From Lonicera japonica (lineage: Eukaryota; Streptophyta; Magnoliopsida; Dipsacales; Caprifoliaceae): a stretch of DNA of 64,000 bases. This document shows, one piece after another, positions 1 to 11,579 of the stretch. The translations under genes were made by a program, and so were the position numbers. Under the pieces are notes generated by a model that worked only from the letters and a program-made list of their open reading frames with translations, searched no databases and was not told where the DNA came from. Each line of letters opens with the position of its first letter. The first letter of the stretch is position 1. The stretch covers positions 16,571,411-16,635,410 of the forward strand of contig CM038467.1 of the NCBI GenBank assembly GCA_021464415.1, read 5' to 3'.

Positions 1-1500
1 TGTAGAAGTATCGTACTTGCGCATTGACATTAATTCTTTCTCCCTGCATTTGGAACAAAATTGAAATAAGATGAAGTTTCAGTAAGTCTACTCCAAAAGT
101 TACTTCTCTCTCCACTAATTAGTATGCGCTTTGATTCGTTGTACACCAAAAAGAATATAATTGAATTATATTCTATGGTTGCTCCATCTGCATAACAAAA
201 AGGGTTTTGCACAGAGAGAAAACATACCCGGGAAGGATGTGTTTTATCGATTTATTTAAAAATGGAGAAATCTAAACTAAACCAAGTCGTAAGATGGGAT
301 ATTACTTTTATAAAAAAATTTATCCAATCAAGTACCTTTTCCCTTTTTGCTTTTTCTTTTTCGTACAGTTAACTGAGTTCCTTCCCAATTCGATCAATTC
401 AGTTAATGGTCTTAAGTTTTGTTCAAAAAAAAAAAGAGTTAACGGTCTTAAGTAGTTGCGATGAATTACGGAGCAAATCGTTCGGGCAAGATCCAAGTTC
501 GACTCTTTGGGATGGTAATTATGGTCGGGACTTAGGGACAACTTCAATTTTTCAAACGTGGATTAGTCCAACTTTAATGTGATATAAAAATACCTCATAA
601 CAAAGACAAAAAAATAAATAATAACAATAGGTCATCGCATGTAAGAATAATGTTATTCGTAGATATAGCTTATGGCCTTGCATGTTACTAGTTGCATCTA
701 GCAGGACATAAATCTACTAACTACGTTTCATGAGACACCTATCATGTCTCAAATGAACCTTGTACCAACCAAAAGTGTTTCAATGAAATCCCACTAAGAA
801 TACAAATTAAAGCTCTATTTTGACAATAAGTTAGTAAGTTATAGTTACAACAATTAATTTTTGTGAGAAGTTAGAAAATAGATTGAGATATGTTGATTAA
901 TCTGTCTTATATTTTGTTTTTTTCCATAAAAAATATTCTTTGATTGTCGAGGAGCATATTTTTCACAAATGATGAAAAGTATCTACTTATTTTTGCACAT
1001 GCGGATCTTGAAGATCCCAGTTTTGAATCACACCTTAGTGAGGTGGGGGTTATGTTGCTTATTGTAGTAAAAAGAAAAGACATAAGCATGAGAGCAGCGG
1101 CGGAGTCAAAATTTAATAGTAAATGGGGCAAAAAAATTATTTATGATGTATGCAACTTTTTTAATACTCCAATATTTCAATAAAATGACACCAAATTATC
1201 AAAATTGGTAAAGTACCAAAAGAATCTCGCAAATTGTCATTTGAAACTACTAAAATTATCACCCTTAACTGTAAAGTTTATGACAATCTACAACATAGGG
1301 GCAAAGTAAAATTTTTCACATAAAATAAAGCAAGCAAAAGTCTATTTTAATTACCACTAAGTAAATATATTTTTTCAAAAGCTATTAGTAAAATAGACGC
1401 ATTAGAAAAATTAAGGTGGGGGCACTAGCTTGCACTTGGTCCCACTGTCGCAGGAAAAAAGGGAATATCTCGCCGCACCACTTAATCTATTGTTCAACTT
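1..1500. other. Intergenic, no gene seen
   Basis: AT-rich non-coding DNA. The short open frames lack family motifs and plant-like codon structure. A short A-rich near-duplication lies around 404-450. I see no intact transposon end here. Confidence 0.6.
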
Positions 1501-1509
1501 TTATTTGTA
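1501..1509. repeat. Target-site duplication, left copy
   Basis: TTATTTGTA, repeated at 2397-2405 on the other side of the Mutator-like element. Confidence 0.8.
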
Positions 1510-2396
1510 GAGTAAATATTATGAATAGCCATTTAATTATTGTAAAAGTTTTAAAATAGCCATTGGACTATAATTCGTTCTATTTAACTTATTCAATTAT
1601 TTAAGTAGCTCAATTTTGGCCACTCTGTTAAAATTTCCGTCAACCCACTAACGGATTCAAGGGCATTTCCGTCCAAACACCAAAAAATAAAAGAAAAAAA
1701 AACAAAACAAAACAAAACTGTTCCTTCATCTTCTCCAACTCCGGCCGGCACCGGCGACTCCGCCTCCTCCTCTCTCCTCGCTTCCGCTTCTTCCTCAATG
1801 CCTCCTGTCTCCTCGCTTTCTCTTCTTCTTCCTTCTCTCTCCTCGCTTCCGCTTCTTCCCCTCCTTTCTCTTCTTCCTTTTGCCTTGCTTCTTCTTCTTC
1901 TAGCCATTACTATTGCCGTCTGTAGCTCCTAATCCTCCAAACAAGAACAAAGCACAAATCATCAACATACCCAAACCCATCTTTCTCTCTCTTCTTAGCC
2001 GAGCACAATCCACAGAATAACATCAACCAAACGCACTTTCATCCTCACTTCCAACCTCAACAGCAAAATCGTCTCATCACACAAATCGTCCATTCGTTCT
2101 TCATTTTCTATTCGTTCATCTCGAACGGACAGCTCTGGAGACCAAGTTCAGCCTTCTTCAGCCCATTGTCGCCGGCGCCGGCCGGAGTTGAAGAAGACTC
2201 CGGAACAGTTTTATTCCTTTTTTTTAGTGTTTGGACAAAAATGCCCTTGATCCGTTAGTGGGTTGATGGAATTTTTAACGGAGTGGCCAAAATTGAGTGA
2301 CTTAAATAGTTGAGTGGGTTAAATGAAACGAATTATAGTCCGGTGACAAATTTAAAACTTTTACGATAGTTAAATAGTCATTCATAGTATTTACTA
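1510..2396. mobile_element. Non-autonomous Mutator-like element (887 bp)
   Basis: Long terminal inverted repeats of roughly 230-255 bp (about 1510-1765 against 2165-2396) start GAGTAAATATTATGAAT and end, read inward from the other side, TAGTAAATACTATGAAT. A perfect 9-bp direct repeat, TTATTTGTA, flanks the element at 1501-1509 and 2397-2405, as expected of a MULE target-site duplication. There is no transposase. The middle (about 1766-2160) is C/T-rich and looks like a plant 5' leader, so it may be a captured host segment, but I could not name a source. Confidence 0.85.
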
Positions 2397-2750
2397 TTAT
2401 TTGTATGAGATAAATTAATCTGAATGATAAAATAAAATAAACAGTTCCCACATGGCGTAAACGCGTTGCTTTCGATTCATTCTTCCTGCGCAACAAACGG
2501 GCTTTGCATGTGAGGCGTCGGCGCGCGGATTTTAATGCACCTTTTTTGGTTATGTTTAAGATGCATTAAATAATAATCTAACAAACCCAACCCCACCCAA
2601 TTTTTAATTTAACCCTTAGCTTCACATTACACGTAAAGAACCTGTTTGACAAAATGCCTCACCGTCGACCTGTACATTCTTATCAAAACTTTAATTAATC
2701 GAAACCTGCATTTACACTTTATTATAGAATTTGTAGGTGCATCCCCTCAC

Positions 2751-2758
2751 TATAAAAG
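2751..2758 (+). promoter_or_regulatory. TATA box of the split small gene
   Basis: TATAAAAG lies 76-83 bases before the ATG at 2834. This spacing suits a plant core promoter with a leader of about 50 bases. Confidence 0.6.
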
Positions 2759-2833
2759 ACCCTATACGAGTTTATACAGATTCCATCAACAAATTAAGAC
2801 AGCAAACTCAACAAGAACATAAAAAGAAATAAG

Positions 2834-2947
2834 ATGGAGGCCAGCCAAAAGAGAGAGTTTAGATACTTGAAAGCTCGGAATCAAAAGAATAGCGCAAAGG
2901 GCAATAATATAATTGAAGCCATTGCGCAAGTGAACGGTGGAGGTGTT
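2834..2947 (+). pseudogene. Small plant gene, 5' part, broken by Copia insertion
   Basis: The ATG at 2834 opens a basic N-terminus (MEASQKREFRYLK) that runs 38 codons up to the retrotransposon at 2948. The insertion falls just after a glycine-glycine-valine stretch, and the frame then reads into the LTR and stops at 3037. On the far side of the element the same frame resumes at 10172 and continues to a stop at 10414. If the element and one copy of the 5-bp duplication are disregarded, the two halves make a single frame of about 118 codons. Only a fused 67-residue product can now be read from this promoter. I recognise a plant-only family of small unnamed proteins by its C-terminal half, but know no function. 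Confidence 0.75.
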
Positions 2948-3460
2948 TGTTGGATTAATTTTTATATTAATCTTACTTTGGTCCACACATGTATATTATT
3001 AATGTGTGTCATCATTTACAAGCCTAAAATTAAGTGATCTAATTTAATGTTTTAAGTAGGCTTGAGGTTATTTGTCATGGAAATAATGTGTAGATGCCAT
3101 TATGTGAATTCTATTTCTATGAGGGGCGGAAATAGAATTATCGGAAAGTTCAAGGTGAACTTATGTAATTACGGCATTGGTCCCCAACCCATCCATCCTT
3201 ATATAAGTTGTCTTCTATCAATGGAGACATACAACAGAGCTATTCTCTACATCCTCTTAAGGAGAATACTAAGGGATATAGAAGGGGAAAGGGTTGGAAG
3301 ATCAATTGCCATACGGAAATTGACGCTAAAGTCCGCTGCATCGATCAATCAATTCCAATGGAGACAGGTACACACACTTCTCTTTTGTAATCTCTTGGCA
3401 CTAGATATGATGCACGATCCTAGAATTGATGTTGTCTAGGACACTCAATTATTCCTAACA
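2948..3460 (+). repeat. Copia 5' LTR
   Basis: 513 bp, begins TGTTGGATTAATT and ends CCTAACA. It has a TATA box at 3200-3206. The 125-codon open frame inside both LTRs (3062-3439 and 9768-10145) has no known domain and is probably chance. Confidence 0.96.
3200..3206 (+). promoter_or_regulatory. LTR TATA box
   Basis: TATATAA in the 5' LTR, with the same site at 9906-9912 in the 3' LTR. The 3' copy could drive transcription into the downstream half of the broken host gene, only about 260 bp away. Confidence 0.6.
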
Positions 3461-3462
3461 AG

Positions 3463-3474
3463 TGGTATCAGAGG
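3463..3474 (+). promoter_or_regulatory. Primer-binding site (initiator tRNA-Met)
   Basis: TGGTATCAGAGG begins two bases after the 5' LTR. The first 11 bases match the complement of the 3' end of plant initiator tRNA-Met, the usual Copia primer. Confidence 0.9.
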
Positions 3475-5206
3475 CGGTTTTAGTGTCGTATCTATTGTTA
3501 GAGATTTTATATGTACAGAATTCATGATTATAATTTTCTATAAATCGTTGGAAATAATATTTTTCATGAATTGGAGAACACGATAAAATTCTAAGAATTT
3601 TAATTTGGTGGTATTGTCTTCGTCTTTATGGATATATATATATATATATATGCATGTGTGTGTATATATAATTTCGGATATGTTTACAATTATATGCATA
3701 AATAAGGAATCCCGTATACATGGCCGATTGAATTTATGGCAATTGGTTTCACCCTTAAGTAATTAAATTTTTTTTTTTTTTGGATTATGACAACTCTTGG
3801 AATATTATAAGATTGCATAATTTTTGTTATATATATATATATATATATATCTATATCTACGGTTGTGCAAATTGCTAGCTCAACAAAGCAATATATGTAT
3901 TTTATATAAATAAAGTTTGTGTTATATATATATATATATATCTATGGTTGTATGTAGATCTTCATTTATAATGGGATTATATAAGATATTATATATAAAG
4001 TATATATAATAATAATATTTGTTTTCTTTATGTATATATATTAATTGAAGTAAAAGTTAGATGAATGTGCCATTATCATGATGTTTTCTTTCTTTTACAT
4101 TATTTATATATATATTAGTTTAAGTTGGTGATAAGATATATATTGTATATATATATAAAGAAAGTGCCATTATAATGCTTTTCTCTTTTATATTATTTAT
4201 GTATTAATGTTAATTTAAGTAAAAGTAAGATCTATATATATATATAAAGAATATGCCACCATGATGTTTTCTTTTTATATATATAAATGTTAATTTAAGT
4301 AAGAAGAATATGCATGATGTTTTCTTTCTTTTGTATTATTTAAGTGTATATTAATTTAAGTAAAAGTGATATATGTATTTTATATACATAAAGATTGTGC
4401 CAACATAATAATTTTTTTTTTATTATTAATATTAAATAAAGAATGTTTTATATAAATGTTGGTTTCATTTATTACATGATGGTGAAAGTTTTATGGTAAA
4501 TATATATATATAGATAAATTTTAGAAACATCAGTGAAAATGAAAATATTTATTTATTTATTTTTCGCCAGAATTGTCACTATTTATAACAGTGACCAGTT
4601 TATCCAGAATTGTCACTGTTTTTTGACAGTGACAAAATCCAGAATTGTCACTATTTTTGACAGTGACGAACTTCAGATTGTCACTGTTTTCAGCAGTGAC
4701 AACACAATTTTTTGGGGTTATAATAAATTCGATTAATTACATGTGACATCTATTCTTTATATTGCCTGTCTAAACATTCTATTAAGGAATATTTACACAA
4801 GATGTTACCAAAGTGACCTCTCTTTTGTAGATAAAGAATGATTAGATATTTGTGTTTGATTAATTCATGCGAATATTAACCAATCCAAAGAGGGGTTTGT
4901 ATTTGGCCGAATTTCATACACACTTGTGATGGTAAATATGTGACAATTATCAAGGTAACCTAATGTGAATAATAAATCAATCCAAAGATAGATTTGTTAT
5001 TTGACATAATTTATTGTCAATATTTGATCGTTACAACAAGAGTACCACTTACAATTAATATCATTGTCCAAAGACTTGGTATTAATGTTGTGCTAGGTAT
5101 CTTGAGATGTTGCGATAAAATTAATCAATTTAAAGACTATTTTTTGGGTTATATGATGTGAGCATTATTGTTAATGTACTTTATTTTTGTTCTCTGTTCA
5201 GCTTTA
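3475..5206 (+). other. Copia untranslated leader, TA-rich
   Basis: About 1.7 kb between the primer site and gag. It is rich in (TA)n runs and holds no open frame that I can support. Four short hairpins stand in a row at 4575-4700. Confidence 0.8.
4575..4700 (+). repeat. Four tandem GTCACT/AGTGAC hairpins in Copia leader
   Basis: Hairpins at 4575-4595, 4612-4633, 4647-4667 and 4680-4700. Each has a GTCACT-type arm, a T-rich loop and an AGTGAC-type arm, and most are preceded by CCAGAATT or CAGATT. The loops differ while the arms are kept. Confidence 0.85.
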
Positions 5207-5921
5207 ATGTCTACTACTTCTGTATCTGCCAATATGAACAATGTTCTAATTTTAAATGGAACAAACTTTAAGGACTGGAAAGAGAATATATTAATTATTC
5301 TTGGTTGCATGGACATAGACTTGGCATTAAGAATGCCAAAACCGAATGATCTCACTGATCGAAGTACTCCTGAGGAAATTGCGTACTTTGAGAAGTGGGA
5401 TCGTTCAAACAGGCTAAGTCTTATGATCATGAAACGTGGGATTCCAGAAGCTTTTCGAGGTGCTACTTCGGATGACAAAACTCTTGCAAGTAAATTTCTT
5501 GAGGAAATACAAAAACGTTTTATTAAAAACGATAAAGCTGAAACAAGCACGCTTTTAGCGAACTTGATTTCAATGAAGTATAAAGGCAAGGGTAATGTCA
5601 GGGAGTACATTATGGAGATGTCTCATCTTGCTTCAAAACTTAAGGCATTAAAGCTCGACTTATCGGATGATTTGCTCGTGCATTTAATATTGATCTCTCT
5701 CCCTGCACAATTCAGCCAGTTTAAGGTTTCTTATAACTGTCAAAGGGAGAAATGGACTCTTAATGAGCTCATTTCATTTTGTGTGCAAGAGGAAGAGAGA
5801 TTAAAGCAAGAAAAGACTGAAAGTGCTCATTATGTTAGCACCTGTAAGGGCAAGGGCAAACGTAAGGATAAGGGAAATGAAGTTGCTATTCCTAAGGGTC
5901 CGAATGAAAAAAAAAAAAAAA
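5207..5921 (+). pseudogene. Copia Gag (capsid), frame broken at an A-run
   Basis: Starts at ATG 5207. It carries the Copia Gag core (LNGTNFKDWKENI near the start, then the UBN2-type region with FIKNDKAETSTLL and LISLPAQFSQF) and a lysine-rich tail. The frame shifts at a run of 15 A (5907-5921). Without the shift the frame ends at 5956; the zinc knuckle that should follow lies in another frame. The upstream ATG at 5168 is possible but sits before the conserved start. The shift could be a true mutation, a homopolymer assembly error, or slippage used by the element; I favour the first two. Confidence 0.85.
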
Positions 5922-7703
5922 CAGAAAACCGAGATCGGTTGTTTCTTCTGTGGTAAACCCGGACACAAAAAGGTGAATTGTACCAAATATGCCGCTTGGC
6001 GGAATAAGAAAGGTACAAATTCAATTTTGGTCTGTTCCGAGATCAATTTAACTTTAGTACCAAGTAACACTTGGTGGGTAGATTCTGGTGCTACTACCCA
6101 CATATGTGTTTCTATGCAGGGTTGCCTGCACTCCCGCAAGCCAATTGATGTTGAAAGACACATCTATGTGGGCGATGGAAAGTGTGTGGAGGTAGAAGCA
6201 ATTGGGCATTTTAGATTATTGTTGAGTACTGGTTTTTATTTAGATCTAAAAGACACTTTTGTTGTACCGTCGTTTAGACGAAATTTGATTTCTATTTCCG
6301 TATTGGACAAATTTGGTTTTTATTGTTCATTTGGAAATAAGAACTTCACTTTGTCTTTAAATTCAAATGTTGTTGGTACCGGTATTCTTAATACTTTTGA
6401 TAATCTATATTTGCTTGAAACAGTTGCATCTTATAATGAAACTTTAAATGTTGAATGGCGTGGTACTAAGCGAAAATTGAATAATGAAAATTCAGGCTCA
6501 TTATGGCACAAACGCCTAGGTCACATCTCTAGAAATAGAGTTGAGCGACTTGTGTCTGATGGAATTTTAGGATCCCTTGACTTTTCAGACTTTGGTGTCT
6601 GTGTTCAGTGTGTCAAGGGAAAGCAGACTAAAACAAAGAAATTAAGTGCAAATCGAACTACGGATGTCTTAGAACTTATACATACGGATATCTGTGGGCC
6701 ATTCCCTACGGCTTCTTGGAATGGTCAACGGTACTTTATAACGTTCATAGACGATTACTCTCGATATGGCTACCTATTTCTTATTCATGGAAAGTCACAG
6801 TCTTTGGACGTGTTCAAATCTTTTAAGGCCGAAGTTGAGTTACAACTCAACAAACGGATAAAGTGCGTTAGATCTGACCGTGGTGGTGAATACTACGGAA
6901 AGTATGACGGATCAGGTGAACAACGTCCAGGACCATTTGCTAAATACCTAGAGGAATGTGGAATCGTCCCACAGTATACGATGCCGGGTTCGCCTAGCAT
7001 GAATGGTGTATCTGAGAGACGAAACAGGACTCTTAAGGATATGGTTAGAAGTATGATCAGTCATTCTTCTTTACCTGAGTCCCTCTGGGGTGAAGCTCTA
7101 AAGACAGCAACTTACATTCTCAATAGAGTGCCAACTAAGGCGGCTGCTAAAACACCTTATGAGCTTTGGACTGGGCGAAAGCCTAGTCTAAAGCATTTTC
7201 ATGTTTGGGGATGTCCTCCTGAGGCGAGGCCTTATCGGCCTCATGAGAAAAAATTGGACTCCAAGACAGTTAGCAGTTACTTTATTGGCTATTCGGAACG
7301 ATCGCGGGGCTATAAGTTTTATGATCCCACTACTAAGTCTATTTTTGAAACGGGAAATGCCGTGTTCTTTGAGGAAGTTGATTTTGGGGGGAGAAATCGA
7401 GTTAGGGACATTGTGTTTGAGGAGGAAATGGGAGCAATCCCAATTCCTACTATTACTTTTGACGATGTACAGGTTTCTACACCTGTCGTTAATCAAAGAG
7501 TAACTTTGGAACCTCAAATAAACAATGAGGAACAAACTCAACAACCTCAAGAACATGTGCCATTAAGGCGATCCATTAGAGAAAGAAGAAATGCAATTTC
7601 AGATGATTATGTTGTATATCTTCAGGAACATGAGGTAGAAATTGGAATGTCGGAAGATGATCCTATCAATTTTCGACAAGTCATGAATGGTTCCAACTCT
7701 TAA
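5922..7703 (+). pseudogene. Copia zinc knuckle, protease and integrase
   Basis: Continues the polyprotein after the A-run. The CCHC knuckle is at 5940-5981 (CX2CX4HX4C). The aspartic protease active site DSGA is at 6081-6092. A GAG-pre-integrase HHCC region follows (HKRLGH, then CVQCVKGK), then the integrase core with its D, D and E positions ([32 protein letters not shown]). A TAA at 7701-7703 ends the frame just before the conserved KWIKAM start of the reverse transcriptase region, which continues in the same frame. Confidence 0.9.
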
Positions 7704-9242
7704 AAATGGATTAAAGCCATGAATGAGGAGTATAAGTCAATGCAAGACAATAAAGTTTGGGAACTTGTCCCATTACCGGTTGGTGCGAAACCCGTTGGTT
7801 GCAAATGGATATTTAAGACCAAACGGGATTCGAATGGTAATGTGGAAAGGTATAAGGCACGTCTTGCGGCTAAGGGCTTTACTCAAAAGGAAGGAATTGA
7901 CTTTAAAGAGACATTCTCTCCAGTTTCTTCGAAGGATTCTTTTAGGACAATCATGGCACTTGTGGCACATTTTGACCTTGAGTTGCATCAAATGGATGTC
8001 AAAACTGCGTTTCTTAATGGTGACATTGAAGAAACGATTTATATGGTGCAACCAGAAAATTTTGTGTTGGGAGACCCACAGAATATGGTTTGCAAATTGA
8101 CAAAATCAATTTATGGACTTAAACAGGCTTCTCGTCAGTGGTACTTTAAGTTTCATCAAGTTATCATTTCGTACGGTTTTGAAATGAATTTGGTTGATGA
8201 TTGTGTGTATCACAAATTTAGTGGGAGTAAACATAAATTCCTGGTTTTGTATGTCGATGACATTTTGCTAGCGACAAATGACATAGACATCTTGCATGAC
8301 ACCAAGAGATTTTTATCAAAGAATTTTGAAATGAAAGATCTTGGTGAAGCATCCTTTGTATTAGGAATCGAGATACACCGAGACCGATCTCGGGGTACTT
8401 TGGGATTATCACAAAGGAGTTATATTGAGAAAATTCTCAATAGATTTGGCATGCAATGTTGTAAACCAGGTGAGACCCCGGTCGCTAAAGGAGACAAGTT
8501 CAGTCTCAATCAATGCCCGAAGAACAGTTTAGAAATTAAAGAGATGCAAAAGATTCCTTATGCCTCGGCTGTAGGGAGTCTAATGTACGCTCAAGTATGT
8601 ACGCGTCCGGATATTGCGTTCATAGTTGGCATGTTGGGCAGATACTTAAGTAACCCCGGAATGGATCATTGGAAAGCAGCCAAACGGGTTATGAGGTATT
8701 TACAGAGAACAAAAGAATATATGCTCACATATAGGAGATCGGATAAGTTAGAGATCATTGGATATTCCGACTCCGATTTTGCTGGATGCCAAGACAGCAG
8801 GAGATCCACTTCAGGCTATGTTTATCTGTTAGCTGGTGGAGCGATTTCGTGGAGGTCTGCCAAGCAGACGCTCGTTGCTTCGTCCACCATGGCTGCAGAA
8901 TTTGTAGCATGTTATGAGGCATCCAATCATGGAATATGGCTGCGAAATTTTGTCACTGGGCTGCAAATTTTAGAGGGTGTTGAAAGACCACTCAAATTAT
9001 ACTGTGACAATAAATCAGCTGTTCTATATTCAAACAACAATAGAAGCTCGACCAAGTCAAAGCATATTGACATCAAGTTTCTAGTTGTAAATGAAAGAGT
9101 ACAGAGTGGTCAGATTATGATAGAGCATATTGGGACAAACTCCATGGTTGCGGATCCGCTTACAAAGGGATTAACACCTACGGTCTTTCATGAGCATACT
9201 GCTCATATGGGTGTTGTCTCATTTGAGGACACTTTGGTTTAG
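7704..9242 (+). pseudogene. Copia reverse transcriptase and RNase H
   Basis: In frame with the integrase part but cut off by the TAA at 7701; the first internal ATG is 7719. The RT motifs are intact, including the catalytic YVDD at 8250-8261. RNase H follows with SDSDFAGC, DNKSA and SKHIDIKF motifs, ending at 9242. No other stop or shift is seen over 507 codons, so decay is slight. Confidence 0.93.
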
Positions 9243-9653
9243 TGGGAGTTTGTATTTAAGTTTGTGTTGTTGCTCTATGTATGCTTTGGATTACATTTAT
9301 ATGTATTTGGTTTAGTTTCTGCAGAAACAAAGTATTCGGTTTATTACACTCTGTTTAAGTATTTTGAGGTTTTGATCTCAATAAAGAGGACCAGTTGGAA
9401 ATAGGCATGTTTGGATCACATTACATGTAATTTCCATGCTGCACACCATGATTGATCTATGTCATTTGATTGTGTTGGTATACGTGATCATTGATGGGTC
9501 GAGTTACGATTAATGTAACAAAGGCCGCTTTGGTTCTATATTGGCATAATTGATGGACGAGATTGTTTGATAACCTAAGGTTATGATGACAAGTTCTGAG
9601 CTCACTAAGGTTAAACACATTTGGCAGGATACATATGTGGCCCAGTGGGAGAT
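9243..9653 (+). other. Copia 3' untranslated region and polypurine tract
   Basis: Non-coding. The last bases, AGTGGGAGAT at about 9644-9653, form the purine-rich primer for plus-strand synthesis directly before the 3' LTR. Confidence 0.8.
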
Positions 9654-10166
9654 TGTTGGATTAATTTTTATATTAATCTTACTTTGGTCCACACATGTAT
9701 ATTATTAATGTGTGTCATCATTTACAAGCCTAAAATTAAGTGATCTAATTTAATGTTTTAAGTAGGCTTGAGGTTATTTGTCATGGAAATAATGTGTAGA
9801 TGCCATTATGTGAATTCTATTTCTATGAGGGGCGGAAATAGAATTATCGGAAAGTTCAAGGTGAACTTATGTAATTACGGCATTGGTCCCCAACCCATCC
9901 ATCCTTATATAAGTTGTCTTATATCAATGGAGACATACAACAGAGCTATTCTCTACATCCTCTTAAGGAGAATACTAAGGGATATAGAAGGGGAAAGGGT
10001 TGGAAGATCAATTGCCATACGGAAATTGACGCTAAAGTCCGCTGCATCGATCAATCAATTCCAATGGAGACAGGTACACACACTTCTCTTTTGTAATCTC
10101 TTGGCACTAGATATGATGCACGATCCTAGAATTGATGTTGTCTAGGACACTCAATTATTCCTAACA
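9654..10166 (+). repeat. Copia 3' LTR
   Basis: 513 bp, identical to the 5' LTR except base 9921 (A instead of C) by eye. It is followed by the GTGTT duplication at 10167-10171. Confidence 0.96.
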
Positions 10167-10171
10167 GTGTT

Positions 10172-10414
10172 ATCTCGCAAAGTGTTGAAGAAGGCGGGGT
10201 TACAAGGATGAAAATATTGGTGAGAAAACAAGATTTAAAGCAGGCTTTGGAGGTTATGAGAGGTGCAAAAAATATTGGGAGGCAATCGGCTACACCGTGT
10301 TTGTCATTGGAGCAGCGGTTGAATCTGATGAGGAGAAGGCAAATGTTGAGGGCAAAAGCGAGCCAAACACGTTCTTGGAGGCCTGTGCTGCAGAGTATCC
10401 CTGAGGAATGTTGA
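10172..10414 (+). pseudogene. Small plant gene, 3' part, displaced by Copia
   Basis: Resumes the frame of the segment at 2834-2947 directly after the GTGTT duplication and runs without a stop to TGA at 10412-10414. It contains MKILVRKQDLKQALEVM, a serine/leucine-flanked SLEQRLNLMRRRQ helix and a C-terminal WRPVLQSIPEE motif. I associate these with a small plant-specific family of unknown function; this is from memory and unchecked. The intact frame, about 6.7 kb from its own start, points to a very recent break. An internal ATG at 10208 could start a 68-residue protein if the nearby LTR promoter reads through. Confidence 0.75.
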
Positions 10415-11256
10415 ATTGGAAGTAATATTTGTTCTTACATAAATTGGATTTTGATTCAAGTGTATCTAACATTTTGACGACAAATTTGTACGTGATAGCT
10501 AATAAGAACTTCTGTTGGAAGGAATTGATGTTTATGCATAATTGAAACTTTTCCCGCCTTCTTTTTTGAATGTATATTTTTGTTTAGACAAAAGTAATTA
10601 AGACTTGGTTTTATTTGATGATAAAGAGAAGGTTAGTTTTTATTCGACAATGCGCATGCAGATTGAATTGGTCTAATATAACTAAGATTGCTCTATCCAT
10701 GTCCTTGATAGTAAATTTAAATAACATGTTTCCGTTCTCTATAAAGTTTGTGTTATAAAAATGGCTACTCTTCGACAGGGAGAAATTAAGTATGAGACAC
10801 AATGGTATAGGAGTGAGTGTATGTAACATATTCACGAGAATTTGTCACACCAAATAAGGAATTTATTTTTTCTCTAATACAAGCATACAACACTAAATAG
10901 TTTATTCACCTGTTGTTAGAATTGAGGAAGGGAGAAAATCAGTATGTTGTGCTTGGGATTTGTTTCGCACAAAAGCAAGTCTTTAACCACTATATATGCC
11001 AAGCTATCGTGTGTTTGATATCAAATAACGATTTTGTTAAAAGGAGTTGATTTAATTTTTTGCATTGTATTACTAAAACAATTTACTTGTTTCAATCGAA
11101 TAGCTAGTTGTAAAAAGAGAGAAGATAAAATAAAACATTAGATGTATTATCAAGGTGAGTAAAACTTTATTAGCTGTTTTAATTCAAAAATAATCATTAA
11201 AGAAAGAACATGAATGAGCTATTAAAGAAAATACGCCTTTAGAGAAAGCCCTGTAA
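10415..11256. other. Intergenic, no gene seen
   Basis: AT-rich. The first part probably holds the 3' untranslated region of the broken small gene. No open frame with a recognisable motif. Confidence 0.6.
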
Positions 11257-11264
11257 TATAATTA

Positions 11265-11579
11265 GGGTGGTATTGTTTACACTCCTTATATTTGTCGCAA
11301 ACACTTCCTGAAAGTAAGTTATTATTACTAACACCCCCTAAGGCTCGCCTAATGAGAAGTGAGTGCAGTAATATACACTCGGCCTGCTTAGGGAGAGTTT
11401 GTTAGTAAAAACTCGCCTAACATCAACTAACGAAGTATTGGAGTGTTTTTCAAATGAAACCCGCCTAATGAGAGATGAGTGGGGTGTTTGTGATAATTAA
11501 GGAGGTGTTAAAATATATTTTTAGTTAAATTTTAGAGGGGTGTTTGTGACAGATTTTAAGAGTGTAAATAATACAGCCC
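11265..11579. mobile_element. MITE, 315 bp, 8-bp target duplication
   Basis: Inverted ends: GGGTGGTATTGTTTACAC at the left, and GGGCTGTATTATTTACAC read inward from the right, followed on both sides by similar GTC(G/A)CAAACAC blocks. The 8-bp duplication TATAATTA is perfect at 11257-11264 and 11580-11587. The interior has repeated CGCCTAATGAGA-like blocks and no coding capacity. The 8-bp duplication suggests a hAT-type or Mutator-type source. Confidence 0.8.

Larger units (their letters stand above)
2948..10166 (+). mobile_element. Full-length Copia LTR retrotransposon
   Basis: A 7,219-bp Ty1/Copia element. Its LTRs are 2948-3460 and 9654-10166 (513 bp each, starting TGTTGG and ending TAACA) and differ at one base that I found (3215 C against 9921 A). 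A perfect 5-bp duplication, GTGTT, flanks it at 2943-2947 and 10167-10171. The primer-binding site matches initiator tRNA-Met and a purine-rich tract precedes the 3' LTR. The domain order is Gag, zinc knuckle, protease, integrase, reverse transcriptase, RNase H, with integrase before RT as in Copia. The closest named relative by motif is the Tnt1-94 type. The coding region carries a frameshift at an A-run (5907-5921) and an in-frame TAA at 7701-7703, so this copy looks non-autonomous as read. Confidence 0.97.

Noticed and set aside
480..520. B-box-like GTTCGACTC, possible tRNA or SINE
   Set aside because: No acceptor stem or convincing A box at the right distance.
40..1183. Several short open frames in the first 1.2 kb
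   Set aside because: No motif, biased to low-complexity residues, overlapping on both strands.
1593..1907. Arg/Glu-rich 104-codon frame
   Set aside because: Produced by the C/T-rich core and inverted repeat of the Mutator-like element.
3062..3439. 125-codon open frame in both Copia LTRs
   Set aside because: Lies entirely in the LTR, has no family motif, and occurs in both copies only because the LTRs are duplicates.
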